DNA of 64,000 nt from an uncultured Pelagibacteraceae bacterium (GTDB lineage Bacteria > Pseudomonadota > Alphaproteobacteria > Pelagibacterales > Pelagibacteraceae). Below the pieces are notes generated by a model that did not search any database, was not told the origin of the DNA, and worked only from the letters and a program-made list of their open reading frames with translations. The stretch lies in the NCBI GenBank assembly GCA_902523495.1, contig CABYZU010000001.1, positions 1 through 64,000 on the forward strand, read 5' to 3'. Positions 21,021-33,769 of this stretch are shown here, in pieces. Positions within the stretch are counted from its first letter, which is position 1. Each line of letters begins with the position of its first letter. A program made the position numbers and the translations under genes.

Positions 21021-21516
21021 AAACTTTAATTTGTTATTTGTCACCATGTTTGGTTTAGGAAAAATTAAAATAATTCCTGGAACTTTAGGCTCTTTAGCAA
21101 CAATAATAATACTTTATATCTTGTTTCATACTTTAAGTATTTCACCTTATTTAATACTTATAGGATTAATTATTATCTCAATTTATTCCTTTTTAGCTAT
21201 TACTAGTTATATTGAAAATAACGAAGATAAGGATCCAAAAGAGATTGTAATAGATGAATTTATAGGACAATCAATTCCAATTTATCTATATGAAATTTCG
21301 CATGAAACAGAAAAATCACCTAATGAAGCCATAATATTTTATGGTATTTGTTTCATATTATTTAGATTTTTTGATATTAAAAAACCTTTTCCAGTTAGTT
21401 TCTTTGATAAAAATTATAAAAATAGTTTTGGTGTAATTATGGACGATGTATGTGCTGGTTTATATGTTGTTTTATCATTAATTTGTTTTATGGTCTTAAG
21501 TAGCTATTTTATTTAA
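21013..21516 (+). CDS. pgpA: Phosphatidylglycerophosphatase A
   Basis: GLGKIKIIPGTLGSLATI, KDPKEIVIDEFIGQ, RFFDIKKPFPVSFFDK. Confidence 0.9.
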   Translation: MIKNFNLLFVTMFGLGKIKIIPGTLGSLATIIILYILFHTLSISPYLILIGLIIISIYSFLAITSYIENNEDKDPKEIVIDEFIGQSIPIYLYEISHETEKSPNEAIIFYGICFILFRFFDIKKPFPVSFFDKNYKNSFGVIMDDVCAGLYVVLSLICFMVLSSYFI

Positions 21517-21974
21517 TGAAGTCTTTAGTAAAAAAATTAATCAAAAAAAAAATTAAAATATCCTTTGCAGAGTCATGTACTGGGGGTATGCTTGCAAGCT
21601 CTATTACGTCTATAAGTGGAGCCTCTAAAGTATTCAATTTAGGCTTAATTACCTATTCAAATTTAGCAAAAATTAAAATTTTAAAAATAAATAAAAAAAT
21701 AATCCAAAAATATGGTGCTGTAAGTCAAGAATGTTGCAAAGCTATGGTTGTTAATCTTTCAAAAATATCTAAAGCAAATGTTAATATTTCTATAACTGGT
21801 ATCGCCGGACCAAAAGGGGGAACTGAAAAAAAACCTGTTGGATTGGTCTATATTGGACTTAAAAAAGGTAAAAAAATAATAATAAGTAAAAATTTATTTA
21901 AATCTAAAGACAGAAAAACAATCCAAAAATCAACAGTAAAAAAAGCTATTGCAATTTTAAATTCTGAAATTTAA
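21516..21974 (+). CDS. pncC: CinA C-terminal domain / nicotinamide-nucleotide amidase
   Basis: SFAESCTGGMLASSITSISGASKVF and ITGIAGPKGGTEKKPVGLVYIG. Confidence 0.9.
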   Translation: MKSLVKKLIKKKIKISFAESCTGGMLASSITSISGASKVFNLGLITYSNLAKIKILKINKKIIQKYGAVSQECCKAMVVNLSKISKANVNISITGIAGPKGGTEKKPVGLVYIGLKKGKKIIISKNLFKSKDRKTIQKSTVKKAIAILNSEI

Positions 21975-22408
21975 AGAGTTTCAGCTTTTTTTTGAAACGC
22001 GTCTGCTATTTTATTTAGTCCAAATTCAAAAGATTTTGCCATAATCATATCTAAAAATTTATTTTTAATTTCGAAATCAACATCAAAATGAACTTCTGTA
22101 AAATTTTCTTTTTGAACAAACTTCCAGTTATTTTCTAAATGTTTTAAAGGACCACCTAAATTTGTCACATGAATTAAGTCATCTTTTTTTTTAAATCTCA
22201 CATCACTTTTATAAGTATCTACAAACGGTTTCTTACCAATTGTAAGATCAGCAATAATAGCTATTTCATCTTTTTTGTCATTTCTTTCATGAACTTTTGA
22301 GTCTATACAAAAAGGAATAAATTCGGGGTACTTTTCTATATCTAAAACAAAGTCAATTAATTTTTGTTTTTCACGTGCTATCTGACGTGTAACAGAGGCT
22401 TTTGGCAT
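21971..22408 (-). CDS. ratA: RatA/Coq10 START-like family protein
   Basis: DFVLDIEKYPEFIPFC, FEVNFEIKN-like region (VHFDVDFEIKNKFLDMI); next to lipA. Confidence 0.88.
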   Translation of the reverse strand: MPKASVTRQIAREKQKLIDFVLDIEKYPEFIPFCIDSKVHERNDKKDEIAIIADLTIGKKPFVDTYKSDVRFKKKDDLIHVTNLGGPLKHLENNWKFVQKENFTEVHFDVDFEIKNKFLDMIMAKSFEFGLNKIADAFQKKAETL

Positions 22409-23340
22409 TAATGAGTATTAATTCTATTTTGTTGTAATTTATCAAAATCTTCATCAGCGTGATACGATGATCTTGTTAATGGTGAAGAAGAAACTAACAA
22501 AAATCCTTTTGCTTTTGCAATAGTTCCAAGTTCATCAAATTCTTTTGGGGTATAATATCTGTGTAAAGGAAAATGTTTTACTGATGGTTGTAAGTACTGT
22601 CCTATTGTTAAAAAATCAACTTCTGCCGATTTAAGATCATCCATCACCTGTAAAATTTCATTTCTATTTTCACCTAATCCAACCATAATACCTGATTTTG
22701 TAAAAACTTTTTTATTTATCTTTTTTGCATTTTTTAAAAGCTCTAGAGAAGCAAAGTATCTTGATCCAGGTCTTACTTTTAAATACAGGCTTGGTACGGT
22801 TTCAATATTATGATTAAAAACATCTGGATTTGCTTCTAAAACTTTTTTATATGCATCACCTTTTCTTAAAAAATCTGGAGTTAAAACTTCTATAGTAGTA
22901 TTCGGATTTGTCTTTCTTATTTGATTTATAACCTCAAAAAAATGATTTGATCCTCCATCTTTTAAATCATCTCTGTCAACAGAAGTTATTACAACATGTT
23001 TTAAATTTAGTTTTTTTACAGCTTGAGAAATTTTGATTGGTTCAAGTTCATCTAATTTTCCAGGTTTACCTGTTTTGACATCACAAAAACCACATGCTCT
23101 TGTACAAGTATCTCCCATAATCATGAATGTTGCATGCCTTTTACTCCAACATTCAGTAATATTTGGACAATTTGCCTCCTGGCATACGGTTACTAAATTA
23201 TTTTGATTAACTATGGTCTTAGTTAAAAAAAATTCTTTGCTATTAGAAAGTTTAGACCTTATCCACTGAGGTTTTTTCTTAATCGGGTTTAAAGGATTAT
23301 TAACTTTTTCTGGGTGTCTATGTTTAATTTTTTGTGTCAT
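22408..23340 (-). CDS. lipA: Lipoyl synthase
   Basis: [13 protein letters not shown] and radical [13 protein letters not shown] cysteine motifs. Confidence 0.97.
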   Translation of the reverse strand: MTQKIKHRHPEKVNNPLNPIKKKPQWIRSKLSNSKEFFLTKTIVNQNNLVTVCQEANCPNITECWSKRHATFMIMGDTCTRACGFCDVKTGKPGKLDELEPIKISQAVKKLNLKHVVITSVDRDDLKDGGSNHFFEVINQIRKTNPNTTIEVLTPDFLRKGDAYKKVLEANPDVFNHNIETVPSLYLKVRPGSRYFASLELLKNAKKINKKVFTKSGIMVGLGENRNEILQVMDDLKSAEVDFLTIGQYLQPSVKHFPLHRYYTPKEFDELGTIAKAKGFLLVSSSPLTRSSYHADEDFDKLQQNRINTH

Positions 23341-23633
23341 TATTTTTCTATAATAAAAATTTGCTCATTTTTCTTACCATAAAGAAATCTCTCTCTAATC
23401 AAAGTCTCAATATAATCAAGATCTAGATTGTCACTTAATAATGAATTCTTAAAATCCAAGTCATTTATTTGAGTTTTTAGTGATAATTCTTTGATTTTTA
23501 AGTTATTGAGTATCTGTTTTTTTTCAAAGTACGAGATTAATCCTCTTTCACCTGATAAAAAATTGAAAAAAAAATATATAATTAAAAAAAAGGATATTAA
23601 TAACAGATAATTTTTTTTTAAACTTTTAAACAT
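23340..23633 (-). CDS. ftsB: FtsB/DivIC septum formation initiator family
   Basis: Short single-TM coiled-coil protein immediately downstream of eno. Confidence 0.8.
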   Translation of the reverse strand: MFKSLKKNYLLLISFFLIIYFFFNFLSGERGLISYFEKKQILNNLKIKELSLKTQINDLDFKNSLLSDNLDLDYIETLIRERFLYGKKNEQIFIIEK

Positions 23634-24885
23634 TAATGAATTTTATTCATTATAGCCTTTTTTCCAAGTTCTTCTTCTATCCGAATTAATTGATTATATT
23701 TAGCTACGCGCTCAGATCTCGCTAAAGATCCTGTTTTTATTTGATTTGAGTTAGTCCCCACCGCTAAATCTGCAATAAATGTGTCTTCACTATCACCTGA
23801 TCGGTGGGAAATTATTGTTTTAAATCCAATCATTTGTGCGAATTTTATTACCTCTAATGTCTCAGAAACTGTGCCTATTTGATTCAGTTTTATCAAGATG
23901 GCATTAGATGATAGATTTAGAAATCCTTTTTTAAGTCTCTCTAGATTAGTGACGTAAAGATCATCTCCCACAATTTGTACTTTTTTTACTGACTTCATTA
24001 ATTTATTCCATGAATTCCAATCATTTTCAGCAAAAGGATCCTCTATTGATTTAATTTTATATTTTTGAATTATTTTTTTATATTCCAGAATTGATTTTTC
24101 TACTGAAACATAATTCATTGAATGAATTGAATATTTATCTTTTTTAATTAGTTCATTTGCTGCAACATCCAAACAAATTGAAACATCTTTACCATTCTTA
24201 AATCCTGACTTTTGAATGGCTTTCTCAATTAGATCTAACGCTTGATTATTTCTTTTTATCATGGGCGCAAATCCTCCCTCATCACCAACTGATGTGGATA
24301 AACCTTTGCTTTTAATAAGTTTATTTAAATTTTTAATTACTACAAAACATATTCTCATTGCATCAGAAAAACTTTTAGCACAGTCTGGTCTGATCATAAA
24401 CTCTTGTATTCTCAATCCATTGTTTGCATGAGCTCCACCATTAATTATATTCATTAATGGAAAGGGTAATTTGAAATTTTTTTTCACAAGAAAAGCTTTA
24501 TATAAAGGTATCTTTTTAATTTTTGCAGAAAGTTTTTTGACTGCCATTGATACGGCTAGAATAGAATTAGCTCCTAATTTTATTTTCTGTTTTGTACCAT
24601 CTAAATTTATCATTATAGCATCTATTTTTTCTTGATTATGAATGCTCTGACCTTTTAATTTTTTTGAGATTTTTGAGTTAATCAAATTAACTGCAGTTAA
24701 AACACTTTTTCCTAAATATTTTTTATTATTAATGTCTCTTTTTTCAAAAGCCTCATAAGTGCCTGTTGATGCTCCAGAGGGGCATATAGCTTTAGCACTT
24801 TTATTTTTGGAAAAGACTTCAGCTTCGATTGTTGGATTACCTCTGCTATCGTAAACTTGCCGGGCTCTTAATTTAATAATTTTAC

Positions 24886-24889
<4 letters not shown>
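23633..24889 (-). CDS. eno: Enolase
   Basis: ARQVYDSRGNPTIEAE, GDDLYVTN, SHRSGDSEDTFIADLAV. Confidence 0.97.
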
Positions 24890-27335
<2,446 letters not shown>

Positions 27336-27366
27336 TTATAACTAATAAAAAAGTAAATGAAAAGTG

Positions 27367-27660
27367 TTAATTATTGTTTTCTGGAATAGTTGGTGTATCT
27401 TCCTCAACTTGATCTAAAACTGAGCTAGAGGGTGTCAAATCACCTCTGGAAACAATTGTTAAAGCTAAACTACATATTATAAACAGAGTTGCAACAACAC
27501 CAGTTGCTTTAGTCATAAAATTTCCTGCAGACTTTGAAAACATCATGTTTTCTTGAGAAACTCCAATTCCAAGAGCTCCACCTTCAGATTTCTGCATTAA
27601 AACTAGTAAAACTAAAATTAAAGCTAGAATAATATTTAGCACTAACAATATATTTTCCAT
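27367..27660 (-). CDS. secG: Preprotein translocase subunit SecG
   Basis: LVLLVLMQKSEGGALGIG and second TM; 97 aa. Confidence 0.9.
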   Translation of the reverse strand: MENILLVLNIILALILVLLVLMQKSEGGALGIGVSQENMMFSKSAGNFMTKATGVVATLFIICSLALTIVSRGDLTPSSSVLDQVEEDTPTIPENNN

Positions 27661-27665
27661 TGGGG

Positions 27666-28403
27666 TTAATTATATGTTTTTTTAATTATATCAATGAATT
27701 TTTTAGGATCTTGAGAGGCTCCTCCTATTAGAAATCCATCGATATTTTTTATTAATTTTAATTCGTTTATATTTTTTGGATTTACAGAGCCGCCATATAA
27801 AACTTTGATATTTCTAACTTTTTTTTTAATAAAATTGATTGTACCAAATAACTCATCTAGTTTAGGTATCACACCTGTACCAATTGACCAAACAGGTTCA
27901 TAAGCAATTACAATATTTTTTCTTTTCTTAACTTTTTTTAAACCTAGAGCAATTTGCTTTGATAGGATTTTTTTGGTAATTTTTTTTCTTTTTTGACTTA
28001 GGGTTTCGCCAATACAAAAAATAACTTTTAATCCTGATTTAGTTGCTGATTTAATCTTGGCATTAATTAATTTATCTGTCTCACCAGAACCACGATTTTC
28101 TGAATGGCCCAGAATAACATACTTGGCCCCAACATTTTTAAGCATCTCAGGATTTATAGAACCTGTTGATGCACCATATGTAGGGCTTTCATGGCAATTT
28201 TGAGCACCAACTTGTATTTTGGAATTTATAATCATTTTAGACATTGGACGAATTAATGTACTTGGTGGGCAATAAATAATTTTAGTGATATTTGACTTTT
28301 TAAAATTTTTTAAAAATTTAATTACTTTATTAAGAGAAATTAATGTACTTAATTTGCCAAACATTTTCCAATTAGCAATAAAGTACATATATTTATTTGT
28401 CAT
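27666..28403 (-). CDS. tpiA: Triose-phosphate isomerase
   Basis: ANWKMFG, ILGHSENR, AYEPVWSIGTG, LYGGSV. Confidence 0.96.
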   Translation of the reverse strand: MTNKYMYFIANWKMFGKLSTLISLNKVIKFLKNFKKSNITKIIYCPPSTLIRPMSKMIINSKIQVGAQNCHESPTYGASTGSINPEMLKNVGAKYVILGHSENRGSGETDKLINAKIKSATKSGLKVIFCIGETLSQKRKKITKKILSKQIALGLKKVKKRKNIVIAYEPVWSIGTGVIPKLDELFGTINFIKKKVRNIKVLYGGSVNPKNINELKLIKNIDGFLIGGASQDPKKFIDIIKKTYN

Positions 28404-28456
28404 CTACTAAAATTTAATCTATAGGTTTGTTTTTTATAGATCAATAAATTTATATA

Positions 28457-29875
28457 GTGATGATAAGTAGTTTTAGAAATTTTGCCAAAACTAAGTTTGC
28501 TGGGATATTTGTTTTTATAATGATTATTCCTTTTGTATTTTGGGGTATGGGAAGTATGTTTAGCAGTGGCAATACAAATACAATTGTAAAAATTAATGAG
28601 GTTAATATTTCTACAGAAGAATTCATTGATTACTTAAATAATTCTGGGATTCCTCAAAATACAATAAGAGAAAATTTAGATGATAATATTATTGAAGAAA
28701 TATTATCTACAGTTGTTTCGGCTAAAATTTTAGATTTAGAAATTGAGGAATACAATTTGATTATTTCAAAAGAGATACTACTCAAAATGATAAAAAAAAA
28801 TAAAAATTTTTTAGACGAACAAGGAAATTTTCAGAGAATTAAATATGAAAAATTTTTACTTAAAAATAATCAAACAGCTCCTCAGTTTGAATTACGTCTA
28901 AAAAATCGTGAATTACAAAAGAACCTATTCAGTTTTGTAGGTGCTGGAACTGCAACTCCTAAATTTTTAATAAAAAAACTTTATGAGGAAGAAAATAGAA
29001 AATTAGAGATAGATTATATAAATTTAAACACATTTTACAAAAAGAAAGATAGTTTTACAGATAACGATATAAAAAAATTTTTAAACGAAAATAAAGATAA
29101 TTTAAAAGTAGAATATATTGATTTTAATTATTCTATAATAAATCCAAAAAATTTAGTTGGTGCAAATGAATTTAATCAGACTTTTTTTGATAAAATTGAC
29201 CAAATAGAAATTGATATTTCAAATGAACTTTCTTTTGAAACAATTGTCACAAACTTTAATTTAAAGTTTAAAGAAATTAAAGATTTTAGATTTACTTTTG
29301 ATAAGAACGATATAGAAAAAAAGATATTTGAAGCAAGAAATAATGATTTTGATATTATTGAATTTAAAGATAATTATATTCTTTATAAAATTGTAAAATC
29401 AGAACAACGTTCTCCTAATTTAGATGATCTAGTTCTTAGAGAAGAGATCCTAGGATTAATATATGAAAGAAATAAGTACGAATATAATAAAGATTTAATA
29501 AAAAAGATTAATGAAAAAAATTTTAATGATGATAATTTTTTAGAAATGGGAAGTGATAAGATTGAGAATTTATTATTAAATTCTGTCAAGGATAATAAAA
29601 AGTTTGATATCAAAGCTGTAGAACTTATGTACTCTTTACCTGTAAATTCTTTTACACTTATAAATGATGAGATGAGCAACATTTATCTGGCTAAAATAAA
29701 GAACTTTCAAAATGAAACAATGGAAAATAATGACAAAATAAATGAATATAAGAATAAACAAAATTCAAATTTAAAAAATAATATGCTAAAATCTTATGAT
29801 TTATATCTCAACAGCAGATATGATGTTACGTTAAATCAAAAAACAATAGAACGAGTTAAAAATTTCTTTCAATGA
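28457..29875 (+). CDS. PpiD/SurA-N-domain-like membrane-anchored periplasmic chaperone
   Basis: N-terminal MMISSFRNFAKTKFAGIFVFIMIIPFVFWGMGSMF...INEVNISTEEF is typical of PpiD; 472 aa with no visible parvulin (PPIC) domain. Confidence 0.75.
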   Translation: MMISSFRNFAKTKFAGIFVFIMIIPFVFWGMGSMFSSGNTNTIVKINEVNISTEEFIDYLNNSGIPQNTIRENLDDNIIEEILSTVVSAKILDLEIEEYNLIISKEILLKMIKKNKNFLDEQGNFQRIKYEKFLLKNNQTAPQFELRLKNRELQKNLFSFVGAGTATPKFLIKKLYEEENRKLEIDYINLNTFYKKKDSFTDNDIKKFLNENKDNLKVEYIDFNYSIINPKNLVGANEFNQTFFDKIDQIEIDISNELSFETIVTNFNLKFKEIKDFRFTFDKNDIEKKIFEARNNDFDIIEFKDNYILYKIVKSEQRSPNLDDLVLREEILGLIYERNKYEYNKDLIKKINEKNFNDDNFLEMGSDKIENLLLNSVKDNKKFDIKAVELMYSLPVNSFTLINDEMSNIYLAKIKNFQNETMENNDKINEYKNKQNSNLKNNMLKSYDLYLNSRYDVTLNQKTIERVKNFFQ

Positions 29876-31332
29876 ACTTAAATCGAAGCTTCAAAGATTT
29901 TAAGTTTCGACATAGAAGCAATAAAAATCAAATCATATATACTTCAAAAAAAATTAAAAAAGATGAGGAGATCTTAAATTTAATAGATAATTTTTTAAGT
30001 GAAAAAAATAGCTTTATATTTGAGTCAGTAGAGAAAGGTAAAATCAAAGGAAGATACACTATATTTGGTAAAAATCCTGATAAGATTTGGGAATTTAGAA
30101 ATAAAGATTCTTATTTAATTCAAAATAATAAAAAAATTAAACTTAAGGATAAACCTGCAAAATTGATTGAGAAAATAATTGAGGAATTTAAATTTGAAAC
30201 TCCTAAAAGCTTACCTAACCTTTGTTCTTTAATTTCAGGATATTTCTCTTATGATTCTATAAGATATATTGAGAAAATTCCGAATAATTGTAAGGATGAT
30301 CTAAATATACCTGATGTAAGACTTCTACGACCAAGAACACTTATAATTCATGATAATTTAAAGAAAGAGATATTCTTTATTAGAAATATCTACAAAGACG
30401 AAAAAATTAAAAATTATCAAAAAAAATACGACGAAATAAGATCGGATCTTTTTAGATTACTAATTCAATCATCAATTAAGAATATAAATAATATAACTCA
30501 TTTAAAATCAAAAAATATTAAAGTGAAATCGAATACTTCCAAAAATAAATTCTTACAAATGGTCAACAAAGCAAAAAAATATATAAAATTAGGAGATATA
30601 TTTCAGGTAGTTTTAAGTCAAAGATTTGAGGCTAAATTAGCAAAAAAACCAATTGATATTTATAAAAAACTTAGAGTAACTAACCCATCGCCTTTTATGT
30701 TTTTTTTTAATTTTAGTGACTTTCAAATTATTGGTGCAAGCCCAGAAATACTAGTAAGACTAAGGGATAATAAAATTACTGTAAGACCAATTGCTGGAAC
30801 GAGACCAAGGGGTAAAACATTTAGGGAGGATCGTTTTTATGAAAAAGATCTTCTTAATGATAAGAAGGAACTTTCAGAGCACTTAATGTTATTAGATTTA
30901 GGAAGAAATGATGCTGGTAAAGTTTCAAAGATTAATACAGTAAAAGTAACTGAGAGCTTTATCATTGAGAGATATTCTCATGTGATGCATATAGTATCAA
31001 ACGTTACTGGTGAATATAATAAGAAATTTTCAAAGTTTAAATCACTTCTTGCTGGTTTCCCTGCAGGAACTGTATCTGGAGCACCAAAAATTAGAGCTAT
31101 GGAAATAATTGATGAATTAGAAAAGACTAAGAGAAAAGTTTATGCTGGTGGTATCGGTTATTTTTCAGCAAACGGTGAATTTGATACATGTATAGCCTTA
31201 AGAACGGCTGTAGCTAAAAAAGATAAATTTTATGTTCAAGCTGGCGCTGGAATTGTTGCTGATAGTAAGCCTTTAAAAGAGTATGAAGAAACTGTAAATA
31301 AAGCAAAGGCTTTAATTAATGCTTTAAAATGA
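29872..31332 (+). CDS. trpE: Anthranilate synthase component I
   Basis: FMFFFNFSDFQIIGASPEILVR, RPIAGTRPRG, FPAGTVSGAPKIRAMEIIDELE. Confidence 0.96.
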   Translation: MNLNRSFKDFKFRHRSNKNQIIYTSKKIKKDEEILNLIDNFLSEKNSFIFESVEKGKIKGRYTIFGKNPDKIWEFRNKDSYLIQNNKKIKLKDKPAKLIEKIIEEFKFETPKSLPNLCSLISGYFSYDSIRYIEKIPNNCKDDLNIPDVRLLRPRTLIIHDNLKKEIFFIRNIYKDEKIKNYQKKYDEIRSDLFRLLIQSSIKNINNITHLKSKNIKVKSNTSKNKFLQMVNKAKKYIKLGDIFQVVLSQRFEAKLAKKPIDIYKKLRVTNPSPFMFFFNFSDFQIIGASPEILVRLRDNKITVRPIAGTRPRGKTFREDRFYEKDLLNDKKELSEHLMLLDLGRNDAGKVSKINTVKVTESFIIERYSHVMHIVSNVTGEYNKKFSKFKSLLAGFPAGTVSGAPKIRAMEIIDELEKTKRKVYAGGIGYFSANGEFDTCIALRTAVAKKDKFYVQAGAGIVADSKPLKEYEETVNKAKALINALK

Positions 31333-31898
31333 AAAAAATAATTCTTATAGATAATTACGATAGTTTCACTTTTAATCTTTATCATTATTTATCTTCATTA
31401 AAAGTTAAAGTGGACGTAATAAGAAATGATCAGGTTACATCTAATCAGATATTAACAAGGAAATATAATAAAATTGTAATCTCACCAGGTCCAGGCAATC
31501 CTAATCAATCAGGTAATTGTTTAAAAATAGTTAAATCTTTATATAAAAAAGTTCCAATACTTGGAGTTTGTCTTGGTCATCAAGTTATAGGACAGGTATT
31601 TGGCTCTAAAATTGTCCAAGCTCAAAAACTAATGCATGGTAAAACAAGTAGAATTATCTCAAAAAAAGTGGGAATTTTAAGAAATCTTCCAAAATCTTTT
31701 GAGGCAACACGATATCACAGCTTAATTATTGATAAAAAAACACTATCAAAAGATCTTGAAATCACGGCTGAAAGTAAAGATGGTTTAGTAATGGGTGTTC
31801 AACATAAAAATTATGATGTTCATGGAGTGCAATTTCACCCTGAAAGTATTAAAACTAGATTGGGTATTAAAATTTTAAAAAATTTTATTAGAATTTAA
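31329..31898 (+). CDS. trpG: Anthranilate synthase component II (glutamine amidotransferase)
   Basis: IIDNYDSFTFNLYHYL, GVCLGHQVIGQ, GVQFHPESI. Confidence 0.95.
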   Translation: MKKIILIDNYDSFTFNLYHYLSSLKVKVDVIRNDQVTSNQILTRKYNKIVISPGPGNPNQSGNCLKIVKSLYKKVPILGVCLGHQVIGQVFGSKIVQAQKLMHGKTSRIISKKVGILRNLPKSFEATRYHSLIIDKKTLSKDLEITAESKDGLVMGVQHKNYDVHGVQFHPESIKTRLGIKILKNFIRI

Positions 31899-31903
31899 AA
31901 TCA

Positions 31904-32896
31904 ATGAAACAATTCATAGACAAAATTAAAAACAAAAAAGATCTAACTTTTGAAGAAAGCAAGGCAGCTTTTGAGTTATTAATGGAGGGTAAAGCTAACG
32001 AGCAGGAAATATTTGATTTTTTGACGCTTTTATCCGCTAAAGGTGAGACTTCAGGCGAAATAGCGGGTGGTGTCTTTGTGCTTAGAAATAAGTCTAAAAG
32101 AGTCAATGTAGAAAATTGTGTTGACACATGTGGTACTGGTGGAGATGGAATGAATACACTTAATATATCTACAGCATCTGCGCTATTACTTGCAAGTATG
32201 AATGTTAAAGTGGCTAAACATGGAAATAAAGCTGTATCATCTAAGTGTGGATCAGGTGATGTCTTAGAGGCTTTGAATATAAAAATAAATCTAGAACCAA
32301 AAGAAATCGAAGATCAAATAAACAAAAATAATTTTGGTTTTATGTTTGCTCCTAATTATCATGTTGCTATGAGGTTTGTTGGCCCGACTAGAAAAAAAAT
32401 TGGAAAAAGAACAATATTTAATATGATCGGACCGTTAAGCAGCCCTGCTTTAGTAAAAAGACAGGTGGTTGGTGTCTTTGATAAAAAACTTTTAAGAATA
32501 TTTGCAAATGCTTTAAATGATTTAGATATTAAATTTGCATGGATTGTAAATAGCGAGGATGGCTTAGATGAAATTTCGCCTTATGCTAAAACAAATGTTA
32601 TTCAATTAAAAGATAATAAGATTTCTGAAATTATTATTGATCCAAAAGAATTAAAGATTAATGCAGATAAATTTGAAAATCTTGTTGGAGATGATGCAAA
32701 ATTTAATGCAGAAAAAATGATTAACATATTTAAAGGTGAGGATAATGATTTTTCTAAAGCGGTATGTCTAAATGCTGCAGCTGGATTAATTGTAAATGAA
32801 AACCATGAAGAGTTTACAGAGGCGTATAAAAATGCAAGAGAGCATATTTTATCTAATAAAGTTATCGAACATTTGGAAACAATTCAAAATGCCTGA
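31904..32896 (+). CDS. trpD: Anthranilate phosphoribosyltransferase
   Basis: DTCGTGGDGMNTLNISTAS, KHGNKAVSSKCGSGDVLEALN. Confidence 0.96.
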   Translation: MKQFIDKIKNKKDLTFEESKAAFELLMEGKANEQEIFDFLTLLSAKGETSGEIAGGVFVLRNKSKRVNVENCVDTCGTGGDGMNTLNISTASALLLASMNVKVAKHGNKAVSSKCGSGDVLEALNIKINLEPKEIEDQINKNNFGFMFAPNYHVAMRFVGPTRKKIGKRTIFNMIGPLSSPALVKRQVVGVFDKKLLRIFANALNDLDIKFAWIVNSEDGLDEISPYAKTNVIQLKDNKISEIIIDPKELKINADKFENLVGDDAKFNAEKMINIFKGEDNDFSKAVCLNAAAGLIVNENHEEFTEAYKNAREHILSNKVIEHLETIQNA

Positions 32897-33680
32897 AAAT
32901 GTTCTTGAAAAAATAATAAAAAAGAAAATAGAAAAAATAGAAGATTCTAAAAAAAGTATTTCAATAGACTCATTAAATGAATTAATAGAGAAAAATAAAA
33001 CTTTTATTAATTTTAAAGAAAATATTGAAAAAAATATTAAGCAAAATAAATTTTCTATTATTGCTGAGATTAAAAAAGCAAGTCCTTCTGCAGGTGTGAT
33101 CATAGATGACTATGACCCTGTTAAAATAGCTAGTATATATCATGATAATAAAGCTACTTGTTTATCGGTTTTGACTGAGGAAGATTTTTTTTTAGGAGAT
33201 TTAAGACATTTAAGTCAAATTAAACAAAATATTAATTTACCAATTCTTTGTAAGGACTTTTTTGTAGATAAATTTCAAATTCCATTAGCAAAAAGTCACG
33301 GGGCAGATGCAATATTAATTATATTAGCTGGTGTAAGTGAAAGCCTTGCGAATGAGTTATATGAAGAAGCACTTAAATTAAATATGTCTGTTATAGTTGA
33401 GGTGCATACAGTTGAGGAAGCAAAACAAGCTTTAAAATTTAAAGAAGCACTAATTGGTATCAATAATAGGAACTTAAAAACTCTTAAAACTGATATAAAT
33501 ACAACCTTTGATATTCATGATGTTTTAGTGAAACATGAAGGTCCATTAATTTCTGAAAGTGGAATTAAAACAAAAGATGAACTATTAGAACTCTCAAATA
33601 AAACCTCTATTAAAACTTTTCTAATTGGTGAATCACTTTTAAAGAATTTAGAGAATCATTCTATTTTCTCGGTCCTTTAG
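32889..33680 (+). CDS. trpC: Indole-3-glycerol phosphate synthase
   Basis: IIAEIKKASPSAG, GINNRNLKTLKTD, SESGIKT. Start set at MPENVLEK (32889) instead of the ORF start at 32796, which lies deep inside trpD. Confidence 0.95.
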   Translation: MPENVLEKIIKKKIEKIEDSKKSISIDSLNELIEKNKTFINFKENIEKNIKQNKFSIIAEIKKASPSAGVIIDDYDPVKIASIYHDNKATCLSVLTEEDFFLGDLRHLSQIKQNINLPILCKDFFVDKFQIPLAKSHGADAILIILAGVSESLANELYEEALKLNMSVIVEVHTVEEAKQALKFKEALIGINNRNLKTLKTDINTTFDIHDVLVKHEGPLISESGIKTKDELLELSNKTSIKTFLIGESLLKNLENHSIFSVL

Positions 33681-33730
33681 TCAAATAGTTCCCTATTTTA
33701 TTAGCTTTTTTTACTATTGTGAATTAAAGA

Positions 33731-33745
33731 GAACTTTTGTAGAAC
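33731..33745 (-). promoter_or_regulatory. SOS box-like site (alphaproteobacterial LexA consensus GTTC-N7-GTTC, reverse orientation)
   Basis: GAAC-TTTTGTA-GAAC on + strand, 25 nt upstream of the lexA start. Confidence 0.75.
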
Positions 33746-33752
33746 AGATTCT

Positions 33753-33767
33753 GTACGATATTTGTTC
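33753..33767 (+). promoter_or_regulatory. Second, imperfect SOS box-like site
   Basis: GTAC-GATATTT-GTTC (7 of 8 consensus positions), ends 2 nt before the lexA ATG. Confidence 0.5.
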
Positions 33768-33769
33768 TT

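Noticed and set aside
21971-22408. RatA as toxin of a toxin-antitoxin system
   Set aside because: No RatB-like partner; location next to lipA and family features suggest Coq10-like START protein with a ubiquinone-related role.
32796-32888. N-terminal extension of trpC ORF
   Set aside because: Lies inside trpD and lacks similarity to IGPS; start at 32889 (MPENVLEK) fits the family.
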